A DNA stretch of 64,000 nucleotides, from positions 3,595 through 67,594 of the forward strand of contig JBBQZQ010000023.1 of NCBI GenBank assembly GCA_038207565.1, written 5' to 3'. The stretch's first letter is position 1; every line of letters begins with the position of its first letter. Position numbers and translations under genes: made by a program. Under the pieces are notes generated by a model that was not told where the DNA came from, ran no database searches, and saw nothing but the letters and a program-made list of their open reading frames with translations. The DNA comes from JALZAI01 sp038207565 (GTDB taxonomy: Bacteria; Actinomycetota; Actinomycetes; Mycobacteriales; Jatrophihabitantaceae). This document shows, one piece after another, positions 1 to 6,964 of the stretch.

Positions 1-356
1 ACCGAACGCCCGACGGGCTCGGCGGTCTGCCAGACGTCCGCGGGAACGAGGTGCTGCCCGCCAGGACCTAGTTCGACCGCAGCGTCCGCCTCGGGTGCCG
101 GACCCGATCCGCCGAGCGTGAGCCGCACGGGGCCGCCGCCCTGCCAGAGCCATAATTCGGCGGATGCCACCCGATGCCAGGCCGATCGCTCGCCCGGCCG
201 CAGCAGGAACGCGACAGAGGTCGCCAGCGGACGTGGCCCGCGTGGGGTGTCGATGCTGCGCCCGTGCCTCCAGGTCTCGCGATACCACCCGCCCTCGGGG
301 TGCGGCGCCATGCCGAATGCGTCCGGGTCGTCGGTGATCGGGTCGGATTCGATCAT
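1..356 (-). CDS. DUF985-type cupin protein, C-terminus cut by window edge
   Basis: The minus strand from ATG at 356 reads as an uninterrupted protein to the window edge. Near the N-terminus it has HPEGGWYRETWR, followed by LATSVAFLL and a segment containing SAWHRV.SAELW. This is the pattern of the DUF985 (cupin_5, YML079-like) family of small beta-barrel proteins of unknown enzymatic role. About 118 residues are visible and the C-terminal end is missing. An ATG at 373 is out of frame and runs into a stop, so 356 is the start. It lies 25 bp after the GNAT gene on the same strand and could be co-transcribed with it. Family assignment is fairly sure; function is not. Confidence 0.7.
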   Translation of the reverse strand, partial: MIESDPITDDPDAFGMAPHPEGGWYRETWRHGRSIDTPRGPRPLATSVAFLLRPGERSAWHRVASAELWLWQGGGPVRLTLGGSGPAPEADAAVELGPGGQHLVPADVWQTAEPVGRS

Positions 357-381
357 GCGCGGGGCTCGATCATCGGGTGCA

Positions 382-825
382 TCAGCCGGTTCCCCTCGCG
401 GGGAGCCGCATCGGGACGTGCGGGATGCCGTCCTCCACGTAGTCCTCGCCGTCGCGCACGAAGCCGAAGCGCGCGTACCAGTCGAACAGGTAGGACTGGG
501 CGTCCAGCACGATGTCGTCCTGCGCGCCGAGGTCGAGCGCACGCTGCATCAGGCGGGCGGCCAGCTTCTCGCCGCGTGCCGAGGTCGCGGTGGCAACCCG
601 CCCGATCCGCGCGGTCCCGTCAGGTTCGCGCAACAGCCGCAGCGTCGCGAGGACCTCGCTGTCACGCTCAAGCCAGAGCTGGCGGGCGTCCGGTTCGAGG
701 TCGCGACCGTCCAGTTCGGGGTAGGGGCACTTCTGCTCGACGACGAACACGTCGGTGCGCAGGGCGAGGATGCGGTACAGCGTGCGGGGATCGAGCTGGA
801 TGATGGTTGCCTCGTGAACGTCCAC
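382..825 (-). CDS. GNAT family N-acetyltransferase (ElaA-like)
   Basis: The protein has LYRILALRTDVFVVEQ near its start and DLEPDARQLWL, and later RIGRVATATSARGEKLAARL, which carries the acetyl-CoA pyrophosphate loop of GNAT enzymes. It ends with DAQSYLFDWYARFGF. This order fits the ElaA-like branch, whose substrate is unknown. The frame is open up to ATG 885/879, but those starts would overlap the head of the divergent FKBP gene. ElaA proteins usually begin only about 10-15 residues before LYRILALR, so GTG 825 is chosen; GTG 849 is an alternative. It ends 25 bp before the DUF985 cupin. Start uncertain, family confident. Confidence 0.82.
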   Translation of the reverse strand: MDVHEATIIQLDPRTLYRILALRTDVFVVEQKCPYPELDGRDLEPDARQLWLERDSEVLATLRLLREPDGTARIGRVATATSARGEKLAARLMQRALDLGAQDDIVLDAQSYLFDWYARFGFVRDGEDYVEDGIPHVPMRLPARGTG

Positions 826-877
826 GTCGAACGAGCCTGCCACGGTCACGATCCCGTCGTCGTGTTGGATGGGACGC

Positions 878-1237
878 ATGACCAAGCCAGTGATCGATTA
901 CCCCGGCGGCGAGCCGCCGACCGACCTGCACATCGAGGACATCGTCGCCGGGGAGGGTGCCGAGGCCAAGCCGGGTGACACCGTCGAGGTGCACTACGTG
1001 GGCGTGGAGTTCCACAGCGGCGAGGAATTCGACGCGTCGTGGAACCGGGGCCAATCGATCGAGTTCCCGCTGCGCGGGCTCATTGAGGGCTGGCAGGAGG
1101 GGATTCCCGGCATGAAGATCGGCGGACGCCGGCAACTGACCATCCCGCCGGAGAAGGCGTACGGCCCGGCCGGTGGCGGCCACCAGCTGTCCGGCAAGAC
1201 CCTGGTATTCGTCATCGACCTGCTCGACGTCCGCTGA
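878..1237 (+). CDS. FKBP-type peptidyl-prolyl cis-trans isomerase
   Basis: A single-domain cytoplasmic FKBP of about 119 residues that would catalyse cis-trans isomerisation of X-Pro bonds. Visible family landmarks are VEVHYVGVEFHSGEEFDAS, the active-site stretch EFPLRGLIEGWQEGI, GGRRQLTIPPEKAYG, and the final beta strand TLVFVIDLLDV. There is no signal peptide or membrane segment. The start MTKPVIDYPGG at 878 is preferred over ATG 869 because the shorter N-terminus matches actinobacterial single-domain FKBPs and a purine-rich ggatggga lies just upstream. It is divergent from the GNAT gene with a very short shared 5' region. Confidence 0.93.
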   Translation: MTKPVIDYPGGEPPTDLHIEDIVAGEGAEAKPGDTVEVHYVGVEFHSGEEFDASWNRGQSIEFPLRGLIEGWQEGIPGMKIGGRRQLTIPPEKAYGPAGGGHQLSGKTLVFVIDLLDVR

Positions 1238-1336
1238 GCCGGTCGCGCCGAACGCCGCCGCGTGCGCAGGCAGTCACAGTCGGACCGCGGGTGGTGTCGC
1301 CCGCCGTCCGGCAGCGGCATACACTGCTGTCAGTTC

Positions 1337-1370
1337 GTGAATCCATTCACAAGGTCCCTTTCACAAGGTC
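1337..1370. promoter_or_regulatory. Palindrome plus 11-bp direct repeat before the reductase gene
   Basis: GTGAAT-CC-ATTCAC at 1337-1350 is a perfect inverted repeat with 6-bp arms. It overlaps the first copy of the direct repeat TTCACAAGGTC (1346-1356), repeated exactly at 1360-1370. The sites lie 28-61 bp before the ATG at 1398, where an operator would be expected. No known regulator is assigned; this is an inference from symmetry and position. Confidence 0.4.
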
Positions 1371-1397
1371 TTCTCGCACAGTTCCCGGGGGCACTCG

Positions 1398-2672
1398 ATG
1401 ACCGCCGCCACGCAGGACGCCGACGTTATCGTCGTCGGCGCCGGACCGGCCGGCAGCAGCGCTGCGTACTGGCTGGCAACTGCCGGGCTCGACGTCCTGT
1501 TGCTGGAGAAGACGACCTTCCCGCGCGAGAAGGTGTGCGGTGACGGGCTGACCCCGCGCGGCACCCGTGCGCTCGTCGAGATGGGCATCGACGTGAGCGA
1601 GGAGGCGGGCTGGCTGCACAACAGAGGCCTGCGCGTCATCGGGGGTGGGCAGCGCCTGCACCTGGACTGGCCCGACCTCACCAGCTTCCCGCCCTACGGA
1701 CTGGTCCGACCCCGCGCCGACCTGGACGCGTTGCTCGCGAACCAGGCCGTCAAGGCCGGCGCCCGCCTGCACGAGCAGACGACCGTGACCGAGCCCGTCC
1801 TCGACCGCGCCGGCCGTGTTGTCGGGGTCCACGGCAAGCGGGCGGACAAGTCCCCGCTGGAGTACCGCGCCCCGCTCGTGCTCGCCTGCGAGGGTGTGAG
1901 CGGCAAGCTCGCGCATCTGCTCGGCGTGCATCGCAACGACAGGCGGCCGCTCGGCGTAGCCGTACGCCGGTACTTCACCAGCCCGAAAACCCACGACGAC
2001 TACCTCGAGTCGTGGCTCGAGCTCTGGGACGGCGTCCCGAATGAATCCGATCTGTTGCCCGGCTACGGCTGGATCTTCGGCATGGGCGACGGGACGGTGA
2101 ACGCAGGGCTCGGCGTGCTCAACTCCAGTGCCGGTTTCCAGAAGACCGACTACCGCGCCATGCTCGCGCGGTGGCTCGATAACACCCCCGAGGAGTGGGG
2201 GCTGCGCGAGCAGAACGCCACCTGCCCCACCCGGGGCGCGGCGCTGCCGATGGGCTTCAACCGCACCCCGCACTACCTGCGCGGACTGCTGCTCGTCGGT
2301 GACTCGGGCGGATCGGTCAACCCGTTCAACGGCGAAGGCATCCCGTACGCGATCGAGTCCGGCCGGTTCGCCGCCGACGCCGCCATCCAGGCGCTCGCCC
2401 GTCCCGAGGGCGCGTCGCGCGAGAAGGCGCTGCACGGCTATCCGGAACGGATGCGCCAGGAGTGGGGCGCGTACTACCGCCTGGGCGGGCTGTTCGTGAA
2501 GCTCATCGGACGACCCGAGGTGATGCGCGCCTGCACCCGACACGGCCTGCCGCACCCCGCGCTGATGCGCTTCGTGCTGAAGCTGCTGGCCAACCTCAGC
2601 GACCCGCACGACGGCGATCTGTCCGACCGGGTCATCCACGTGCTGACCCGGCTGACACCCGCGGTCGGCTGA
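1398..2672 (+). CDS. menJ: Geranylgeranyl reductase family flavoprotein, probable menaquinone reductase (MenJ-like)
   Basis: A 424-residue FAD-dependent oxidoreductase. The N-terminus has the dinucleotide-binding DVIVVGAGPAGSSAAYWLA, then VLLLEKTTFPREKVCGDGL, the signature of the geranylgeranyl reductase family. The second FAD motif is GLLLVGDSGGSVNPFNGEGI around residues 297-316. In mycobacteria the homologue MenJ saturates one isoprene unit of menaquinone; a like role here is inferred from family and from its place just before nuoA, with a prenyl diphosphate synthase at the other end of the operon. The gap to nuoA is 105 bp, so it may be transcribed separately. The exact substrate (menaquinone or another polyprenyl compound) is not proven. 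Confidence 0.85.
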   Translation: MTAATQDADVIVVGAGPAGSSAAYWLATAGLDVLLLEKTTFPREKVCGDGLTPRGTRALVEMGIDVSEEAGWLHNRGLRVIGGGQRLHLDWPDLTSFPPYGLVRPRADLDALLANQAVKAGARLHEQTTVTEPVLDRAGRVVGVHGKRADKSPLEYRAPLVLACEGVSGKLAHLLGVHRNDRRPLGVAVRRYFTSPKTHDDYLESWLELWDGVPNESDLLPGYGWIFGMGDGTVNAGLGVLNSSAGFQKTDYRAMLARWLDNTPEEWGLREQNATCPTRGAALPMGFNRTPHYLRGLLLVGDSGGSVNPFNGEGIPYAIESGRFAADAAIQALARPEGASREKALHGYPERMRQEWGAYYRLGGLFVKLIGRPEVMRACTRHGLPHPALMRFVLKLLANLSDPHDGDLSDRVIHVLTRLTPAVG

Positions 2673-2777
2673 CGCCCCGGACACCCCGGGAAACACCCGC
2701 CCGACCTACATACCCGATAACGCCAGGGCTAGCCTGAGCAGGCCGTCCTCGCCGAGAAAGACAGGAGAGCAGCACGA

Positions 2778-3140
2778 ATGCTTGCGCCGTATCTGCCGAT
2801 CCTGCTGCTGTTCCTCCTAGCCCTCGGCTTCGCGACGTTCTCCGTCGTGATCGCCCCGTTCACCGGGCCGAAGCGCTACAACAAGGCGAAGCTGGACTTC
2901 TACGAGTGCGGCATCGAGCCGACGCCGCAGCCACTCGGACCCAACCGCTTCCCGATCAAGTACTTCTTGACGGCGATGCTGTTCATCGTCTTCGACATCG
3001 AGATCATCTTCCTGTACCCGTACGCCGTCGCCAACCGGGCGCTGGGGCTGTTCGGCCTGGTCGAGATCATCCTGTTCATCGTCACCGTGTTCGCCGCGTA
3101 CGCCTATGTCTGGCGCCGCGGCGGGTTGGATTGGGACTGA
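2778..3140 (+). CDS. nuoA: NADH-quinone oxidoreductase subunit A
   Basis: A 120-residue membrane subunit of complex I, of normal length. It has three predicted helices: YLPILLLFLLALGF near the N-terminus, then AMLFIVFDIEIIFLYPYAV, then IILFIVTVFAAYAYVW. The conserved loop KLDFYECGIEPTPQ between helices 1 and 2 is part of the quinone-site region with NuoH and NuoD. A strong ribosome-binding sequence (aggag) lies about 10 bp before ATG 2778. It is the first nuo gene and is followed after one base by nuoB. Confidence 0.97.
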   Translation: MLAPYLPILLLFLLALGFATFSVVIAPFTGPKRYNKAKLDFYECGIEPTPQPLGPNRFPIKYFLTAMLFIVFDIEIIFLYPYAVANRALGLFGLVEIILFIVTVFAAYAYVWRRGGLDWD

Positions 3141-3141
3141 C

Positions 3142-3681
3142 GTGGGTCTAGAAGAGAAGCTCCCGGACGGCGTCCTACTTGCCAGCGTCGAGAAGCTGGT
3201 GAACTGGACGCGCAAGTCCTCGCTGTGGCCGGCCACCTTCGGCCTGGCCTGCTGCGCGATCGAGATGATGACCTTCGGCGGGCCGCGCTACGATTCGGCA
3301 CGCTTCGGCATGGAGGTCTTTCGCGCCTCGCCGCGCCAGGCCGACCTGATGATCGTGGCGGGACGGGTCAGCCAGAAGATGGCGCCGGTGCTGCGCCAGA
3401 TCTACGACCAGATGCCCGAGCCGCGTTGGGTGCTGGCGATGGGCGTGTGCGCCTCGTCGGGCGGCATGTTCAACAACTACGCGATCGTGCAGGGCGTCGA
3501 CCACGTGGTCCCGGTCGACATGTACCTGCCCGGCTGCCCGCCGCGTCCGGAGATGCTCATCGACGCGATCCTCAAACTGCACCACAAGATCATGAACGAG
3601 CCGCTGGGCCCGAAGCGTGCGAAGAAGCTCGCCGACCAGCACGTCGAACTCGTCCCGTCGTCGGCGAAGTACGCCCGATGA
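3142..3681 (+). CDS. nuoB: NADH-quinone oxidoreductase subunit B (cluster N2)
   Basis: A 179-residue peripheral-arm subunit that holds the terminal 4Fe-4S cluster N2, which passes electrons to quinone. The ligands are visible: adjacent cysteines C37-C38 in GLACCAIEMM, C103 in GVCASSGGM and C132 in PGCPPRP. GTG 3142, one base after the nuoA stop, gives the usual N-terminus (GLEEKLPDG). A longer frame begins at ATG 3106 inside nuoA but adds residues with no family counterpart. The stop codon overlaps the ATG of a short repeat-coding frame that links it to nuoC. Confidence 0.97.
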   Translation: MGLEEKLPDGVLLASVEKLVNWTRKSSLWPATFGLACCAIEMMTFGGPRYDSARFGMEVFRASPRQADLMIVAGRVSQKMAPVLRQIYDQMPEPRWVLAMGVCASSGGMFNNYAIVQGVDHVVPVDMYLPGCPPRPEMLIDAILKLHHKIMNEPLGPKRAKKLADQHVELVPSSAKYAR

Positions 3682-3718
3682 GCCCGCGCGCGACGTCCCG
3701 TCCCGCGTCCCCCTCCGG

Positions 3719-3770
3719 TGATCAAGAGGCCCGAAACGTCGCCATCCGACATTTCGACGCTGTTGATCAC
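3719..3770. repeat. Palindromic element, copy A (nuoB-nuoC junction)
   Basis: About 52 bp that begins tgatcaag and ends cgctgttgatca. The inner arms cgaaacgtcg and cgacatttcg are near complements, so the transcript could fold into one long imperfect hairpin. It is closely related in sequence to the element in the nuoJ-nuoK junction and more loosely to two elements near 62.8 and 63.9 kb. The outer arm has diverged on the left side (aagagg instead of aacagc). Confidence 0.6.
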
Positions 3771-3842
3771 GGGAGCGAGCACGGGAGCGAGCACGGGGTG
3801 GAGCACGGGAGCGATCACGGGAGCGAGCACGGGGGGGAGCAC
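3771..3842 (+). repeat. Six tandem 12-bp units
   Basis: Six head-to-tail copies of a 12-bp unit, consensus gggagcgagcac, with variants ggggtggagcac, gggagcgatcac and gggggggagcac. Twelve is a multiple of three, so copy-number change does not break the reading frame between nuoB and nuoC. Confidence 0.85.
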
Positions 3843-3844
3843 GG

Positions 3845-4600
3845 ATGAGCGGGCCGACGCAACGGCCGGTCCCGGAGGACAGCCCGCCGCAACAGGCTGC
3901 TGCCGACATCCAGCGCGCGACGGTCGCCGAGGGCCCGAACGACTCGCCCTACGGCGTCGAGCGCCACGGCATGTTCGGAGTCGCCGGATCCGGTGACACC
4001 TCGGGTTTCGGCGGGCTGCTTCGCGAGCCCTGGAACGCACCGACCGCCGAGCGCCCGTACGGGGGCTGGTTCGACGAACTCGTCGACGATCTCGGGGCCG
4101 CCTACCCGCGGCTCGGCGAAGCGCTCGCCAAGGTCGTCGTCGATCGCGGCGAGCTGACCCTGCACGTGCGCCGCGAGCACCTGCTCGGTGTCGTCACGGC
4201 GCTGCGTAACGACCAGTCGCTGCGCTTCGAACTGTGCTCGAGCGTGTCCGGCGTCGATTACTTCAACCCCGACGACGCGGCGTCCAACCGGTTGCACGCG
4301 GTCTATCACCTGACCTCGATGACGTTCCGTCGGCGCATCCGCCTCGAGGTGTCGGTCAGTGTCGAGGACCCGCACGTCGCGTCCCTCGTCGCCCTGTACC
4401 CGACGGCCGACTGGCAGGAGCGCGAGGCGTTCGACATGTTCGGCATCATCTTCGACGGTCACCCCGCGCTGACGCGCGTGATGATGCCCGACGATTGGGA
4501 CGGCCACCCGCAGCGCAAGGACTATCCGCTGGGCGGGATCCCGGTTCAGTACAAACGCGCCACGATCCCGCCCCCGGACGAGCGGCGGGTGTACCGATGA
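3845..4600 (+). CDS. nuoC: NADH-quinone oxidoreductase subunit C
   Basis: A 251-residue hydrophilic connecting subunit of complex I. The family core is LTLHVRREHLLGVVTALRND, then the 30-kDa subunit signature region SLVALYPTADWQEREAFDMF with GIIFDGHPALTRVMMPDDW, and the C-terminal KDYPLGGIPVQY. The N-terminal 60 or so residues are extra compared with E. coli-type NuoC and include a Pro/Gln-rich start. ATG 3845 overlaps the stop of the repeat-coding micro-ORF. It is a separate gene from nuoD, not a nuoCD fusion. Confidence 0.95.
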   Translation: MSGPTQRPVPEDSPPQQAAADIQRATVAEGPNDSPYGVERHGMFGVAGSGDTSGFGGLLREPWNAPTAERPYGGWFDELVDDLGAAYPRLGEALAKVVVDRGELTLHVRREHLLGVVTALRNDQSLRFELCSSVSGVDYFNPDDAASNRLHAVYHLTSMTFRRRIRLEVSVSVEDPHVASLVALYPTADWQEREAFDMFGIIFDGHPALTRVMMPDDWDGHPQRKDYPLGGIPVQYKRATIPPPDERRVYR

Positions 4601-4628
4601 GCGCCGGGGCGAAGAGGGGTGCTGCCGC

Positions 4629-5954
4629 ATGACCGACATCCGTGACGACGCCTACGCCCCGTCCCGGCAGACGACCGAGGGACGGGTCTACAACCTCACC
4701 GGCGGCGACTGGGAGCAGGTGCTCGGTACCGACCCGATCGCCGAGGAGCGGCTGGTCATCAACATGGGCCCGCAGCACCCCTCGACCCACGGCGTGCTGC
4801 GCCTGGTGCTCGAGCTGGAGGGCGAGACCGTCACCGACGCCCGGGTGGTCGTGGGTTACCTGCACACCGGCATCGAGAAGAACACCGAGTTCCGCAACTG
4901 GACCCAAGGCGTCACGTTCCTGACCCGCGCCGACTACCTCGCCCCGTTCTTCAACGAGACCGTCTACTGCATGGGCGTCGAGCGGTTGCTCGGCGTCGAG
5001 GTGCCCGAGCGCGCCAATCTGATCCGCGTGATGATGATGGAGATCAACCGGCTGTCCTCGCACTGGGTGTGGCTGGCGACCGGCGGGTTGGAGCTCGGTG
5101 CGCTCACTGCGATGACGAACGGTTTCCGGGCCCGGGAGAAGTGTCTGGACGTCTTCGAGCTGATCACCGGGCTGCGGATGAACCATGCCTACGTCCGTCC
5201 CGGAGGGGTCGCGCAAGATCTGCCGGACGGGTACGACAGCAGAGTCCGCGAATGGATCAAACAGATGAAGACCGAGCTCGGCGGTGTGGACAAACTGCTG
5301 CGCGGTCAGACCATCTGGGTGAACCGGCTCAAGGACGTCGGCTGGATCGGTGTCGAGGGCTGCCTGGCGCTGGGCGTCACCGGCCCGCTACTGCGCGCCG
5401 CCGGACTGCCCTGGGACATCCGCAAGACCGAGCCGTATCTCGGATACGAGACCTTCGACTTCGAGGTGCCCACCGACGACCGCGGCGACTGCTGGGCGCG
5501 CTTCGTCGTCCGAGTGGCCGAGATGTGGGAGTCGGTCAAGATCGTCGAGCAGGTGCTCGACCGGCTTGAGCCCGGCCCGACGATGATCGACGACCCGAAG
5601 ATCGCCTGGCCGGCCAAGCTGGCGATGGGCCCGGACGGCATGGGCAACTCGCTCGCGCACGTGCAGAACATCATGAACACCTCGATGGAGTCGCTGATCC
5701 ACCACTTCAAGCTGGTGACCGAGGGCTTCCGCGTCCCGCCGGGGCAGGTCTACCAGGCCGTCGAGTCGCCCCGCGGTGAGCTGGGCGCGCACATCGTGAG
5801 TGACGGCGGCACCCGCCCGTACCGCGTGCACTTCCGCGAGCCGTCCTTCATCAACCTGCAGGCGACCGCAACGATGTCGATCGGGGGCATGATCGCCGAC
5901 GTCATCGCCTCCGTTGCTTCGATCGACCCGGTGATGGGTGGGTGCGACCGGTGA
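4629..5954 (+). CDS. nuoD: NADH-quinone oxidoreductase subunit D
   Basis: A 441-residue 49-kDa-type subunit that forms the quinone pocket with NuoB. It has the conserved MGPQHPSTHGVLRLVLELEG loop near residues 46-65, GYLHTGIEKNTE, and a C-terminal stretch PVMGGCDR. The nuoC-nuoD gap of 28 bp is itself spanned by an 11-codon frame (ATG 4597, TGA 4630-4632) with ATGA overlaps at both ends, like the larger junctions of this operon. Length and motifs are normal. Confidence 0.97.
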   Translation: MTDIRDDAYAPSRQTTEGRVYNLTGGDWEQVLGTDPIAEERLVINMGPQHPSTHGVLRLVLELEGETVTDARVVVGYLHTGIEKNTEFRNWTQGVTFLTRADYLAPFFNETVYCMGVERLLGVEVPERANLIRVMMMEINRLSSHWVWLATGGLELGALTAMTNGFRAREKCLDVFELITGLRMNHAYVRPGGVAQDLPDGYDSRVREWIKQMKTELGGVDKLLRGQTIWVNRLKDVGWIGVEGCLALGVTGPLLRAAGLPWDIRKTEPYLGYETFDFEVPTDDRGDCWARFVVRVAEMWESVKIVEQVLDRLEPGPTMIDDPKIAWPAKLAMGPDGMGNSLAHVQNIMNTSMESLIHHFKLVTEGFRVPPGQVYQAVESPRGELGAHIVSDGGTRPYRVHFREPSFINLQATATMSIGGMIADVIASVASIDPVMGGCDR

Positions 5955-6964
5955 GCACGAGCACCAACGACGGTCCCAACTACGGCGGGCGGGTCTTCAG
6001 CAACGACCCGACCCGTTCGACGCTGGAAACCGGCGCCGGGCAGATCGGTTCGGCCAGTGACCGGTCGAACTTCCGGACGTCGGTGATCCAGCTCGACCGT
6101 CCCGGCGACTCGGGCGTCTTCAATCAGCAGACCCGCGCCGAGGCCGCTCAGATCATCACCCGGTACCCGACCGGTCAGGCGCGAAGTGCGCTGCTGCCGA
6201 TGCTGCACCTCATGCAGTCGGTGCAGGGCCAGATCACCCCGGACGGCATCGCGTTCTGCGCCGAGCAGCTCGAACTCACCAAGGCGCAGGTGGCCGCGGT
6301 CGCCACGTTCTACACGATGTACAAGCGCACCCCGACCGGTGCGTACCTGGTCAGCGTCTGCACCAACACGCTGTGCGGCGTCCTCGGCGGCGACGACATC
6401 TTCGCCGCGCTCAAGGACGAGCTGGGCGTGGGCAACAACGGCACCACGACAGACCGCATGATCACCCTCGAGCACGCAGAGTGCCTCGCCGCCTGCGACT
6501 ACGCGCCGGTGGTCACCGTGAACTACGAGTTCTTCGACAACCAGACCGTCGAGAGCGCGAGCAGCCTCGTCAACGAGTTACGTGCCGGGGAGCGCCCGTT
6601 GCCCACGCGTGGCGCGCCGTTATGCACGTTCCAGCAGATTCAGCGCCAGATCGCCGGCTTCTACGACGATGAGGCCGCTCTCGCACCGAACGCCACCGCG
6701 ACCGGTGTGCAGACCGAGCGCGGGGTGCGCCTGGCGATCGAGCGCGGCGACACCGCGCCCTCCTACAGCACTTCCGGCTCCGGCGGCTCCGGCGGCTCCG
6801 GCGGACCCAGCGGCCGCAGCGGCTCCGGGAGCGTCGCGGCCACGCGGTCGGCGGGATACGGGCCGAGCGACAACGACGCCCCGTTGCAGACGGCCGAATC
6901 CGACACCGCCAACTCAGCGCAACCGGCGAGCGAGCGGCGCAGCAAGAACGAGGAGAACCGATGA
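5951..6964 (+). CDS. nuoE: NADH-quinone oxidoreductase subunit E, with long tail
   Basis: The 24-kDa-type subunit carrying the 2Fe-2S cluster N1a; ligands C137 and C142 (CTNTLCG) and C178 and C182 (ECLAACDYAP) are present. At 337 residues it is clearly longer than typical NuoE proteins. There is an extra N-terminal segment of about 45 residues before the domain. After residue about 275 comes a low-complexity Gly/Ser tail (TSGSGGSGGSGGPSGRSGSG) that ends in charged residues. GTG 5951 overlaps the nuoD stop (GTGA). Its own stop overlaps the nuoF ATG. The tail is probably disordered. Confidence 0.95.
   Translation: MSTSTNDGPNYGGRVFSNDPTRSTLETGAGQIGSASDRSNFRTSVIQLDRPGDSGVFNQQTRAEAAQIITRYPTGQARSALLPMLHLMQSVQGQITPDGIAFCAEQLELTKAQVAAVATFYTMYKRTPTGAYLVSVCTNTLCGVLGGDDIFAALKDELGVGNNGTTTDRMITLEHAECLAACDYAPVVTVNYEFFDNQTVESASSLVNELRAGERPLPTRGAPLCTFQQIQRQIAGFYDDEAALAPNATATGVQTERGVRLAIERGDTAPSYSTSGSGGSGGSGGPSGRSGSGSVAATRSAGYGPSDNDAPLQTAESDTANSAQPASERRSKNEENR

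Larger units (their letters stand above)
3678..3848 (+). other. Micro-ORF filling the nuoB-nuoC junction, histidine-rich repeat
   Basis: A 56-codon open frame spans the whole nuoB-nuoC spacer. Its ATG overlaps the nuoB stop (ATGA) and its TGA overlaps the nuoC ATG. The second half is six 12-bp units (consensus gggagcgagcac, 3771-3842) encoding repeats of His-Gly-Ser-Glu with small changes. The first half contains a palindromic element (3719-3770). I know no protein like this. Either it is a real small histidine-rich protein, or an insertion kept in frame so that ribosomes move from nuoB to nuoC. The second reading is favoured because other nuo junctions look the same. Confidence 0.45.

Noticed and set aside
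118..978. Long plus-strand open frame over the cupin and GNAT genes
   Set aside because: Arg/Pro/Ala-rich shadow of minus-strand genes that show clear family motifs.
1347..2696. 449-codon minus-strand frame opposite the reductase gene
   Set aside because: High-GC antisense frame; the plus strand has complete FAD motifs.
3106..3141. Upstream ATG for nuoB within nuoA
   Set aside because: Adds residues absent from NuoB proteins; GTG 3142 directly after nuoA fits better.
3771..3842. Short regular repeats considered as a CRISPR array
   Set aside because: Units are 12 bp, directly adjacent, without unique spacers, and code for protein in frame.
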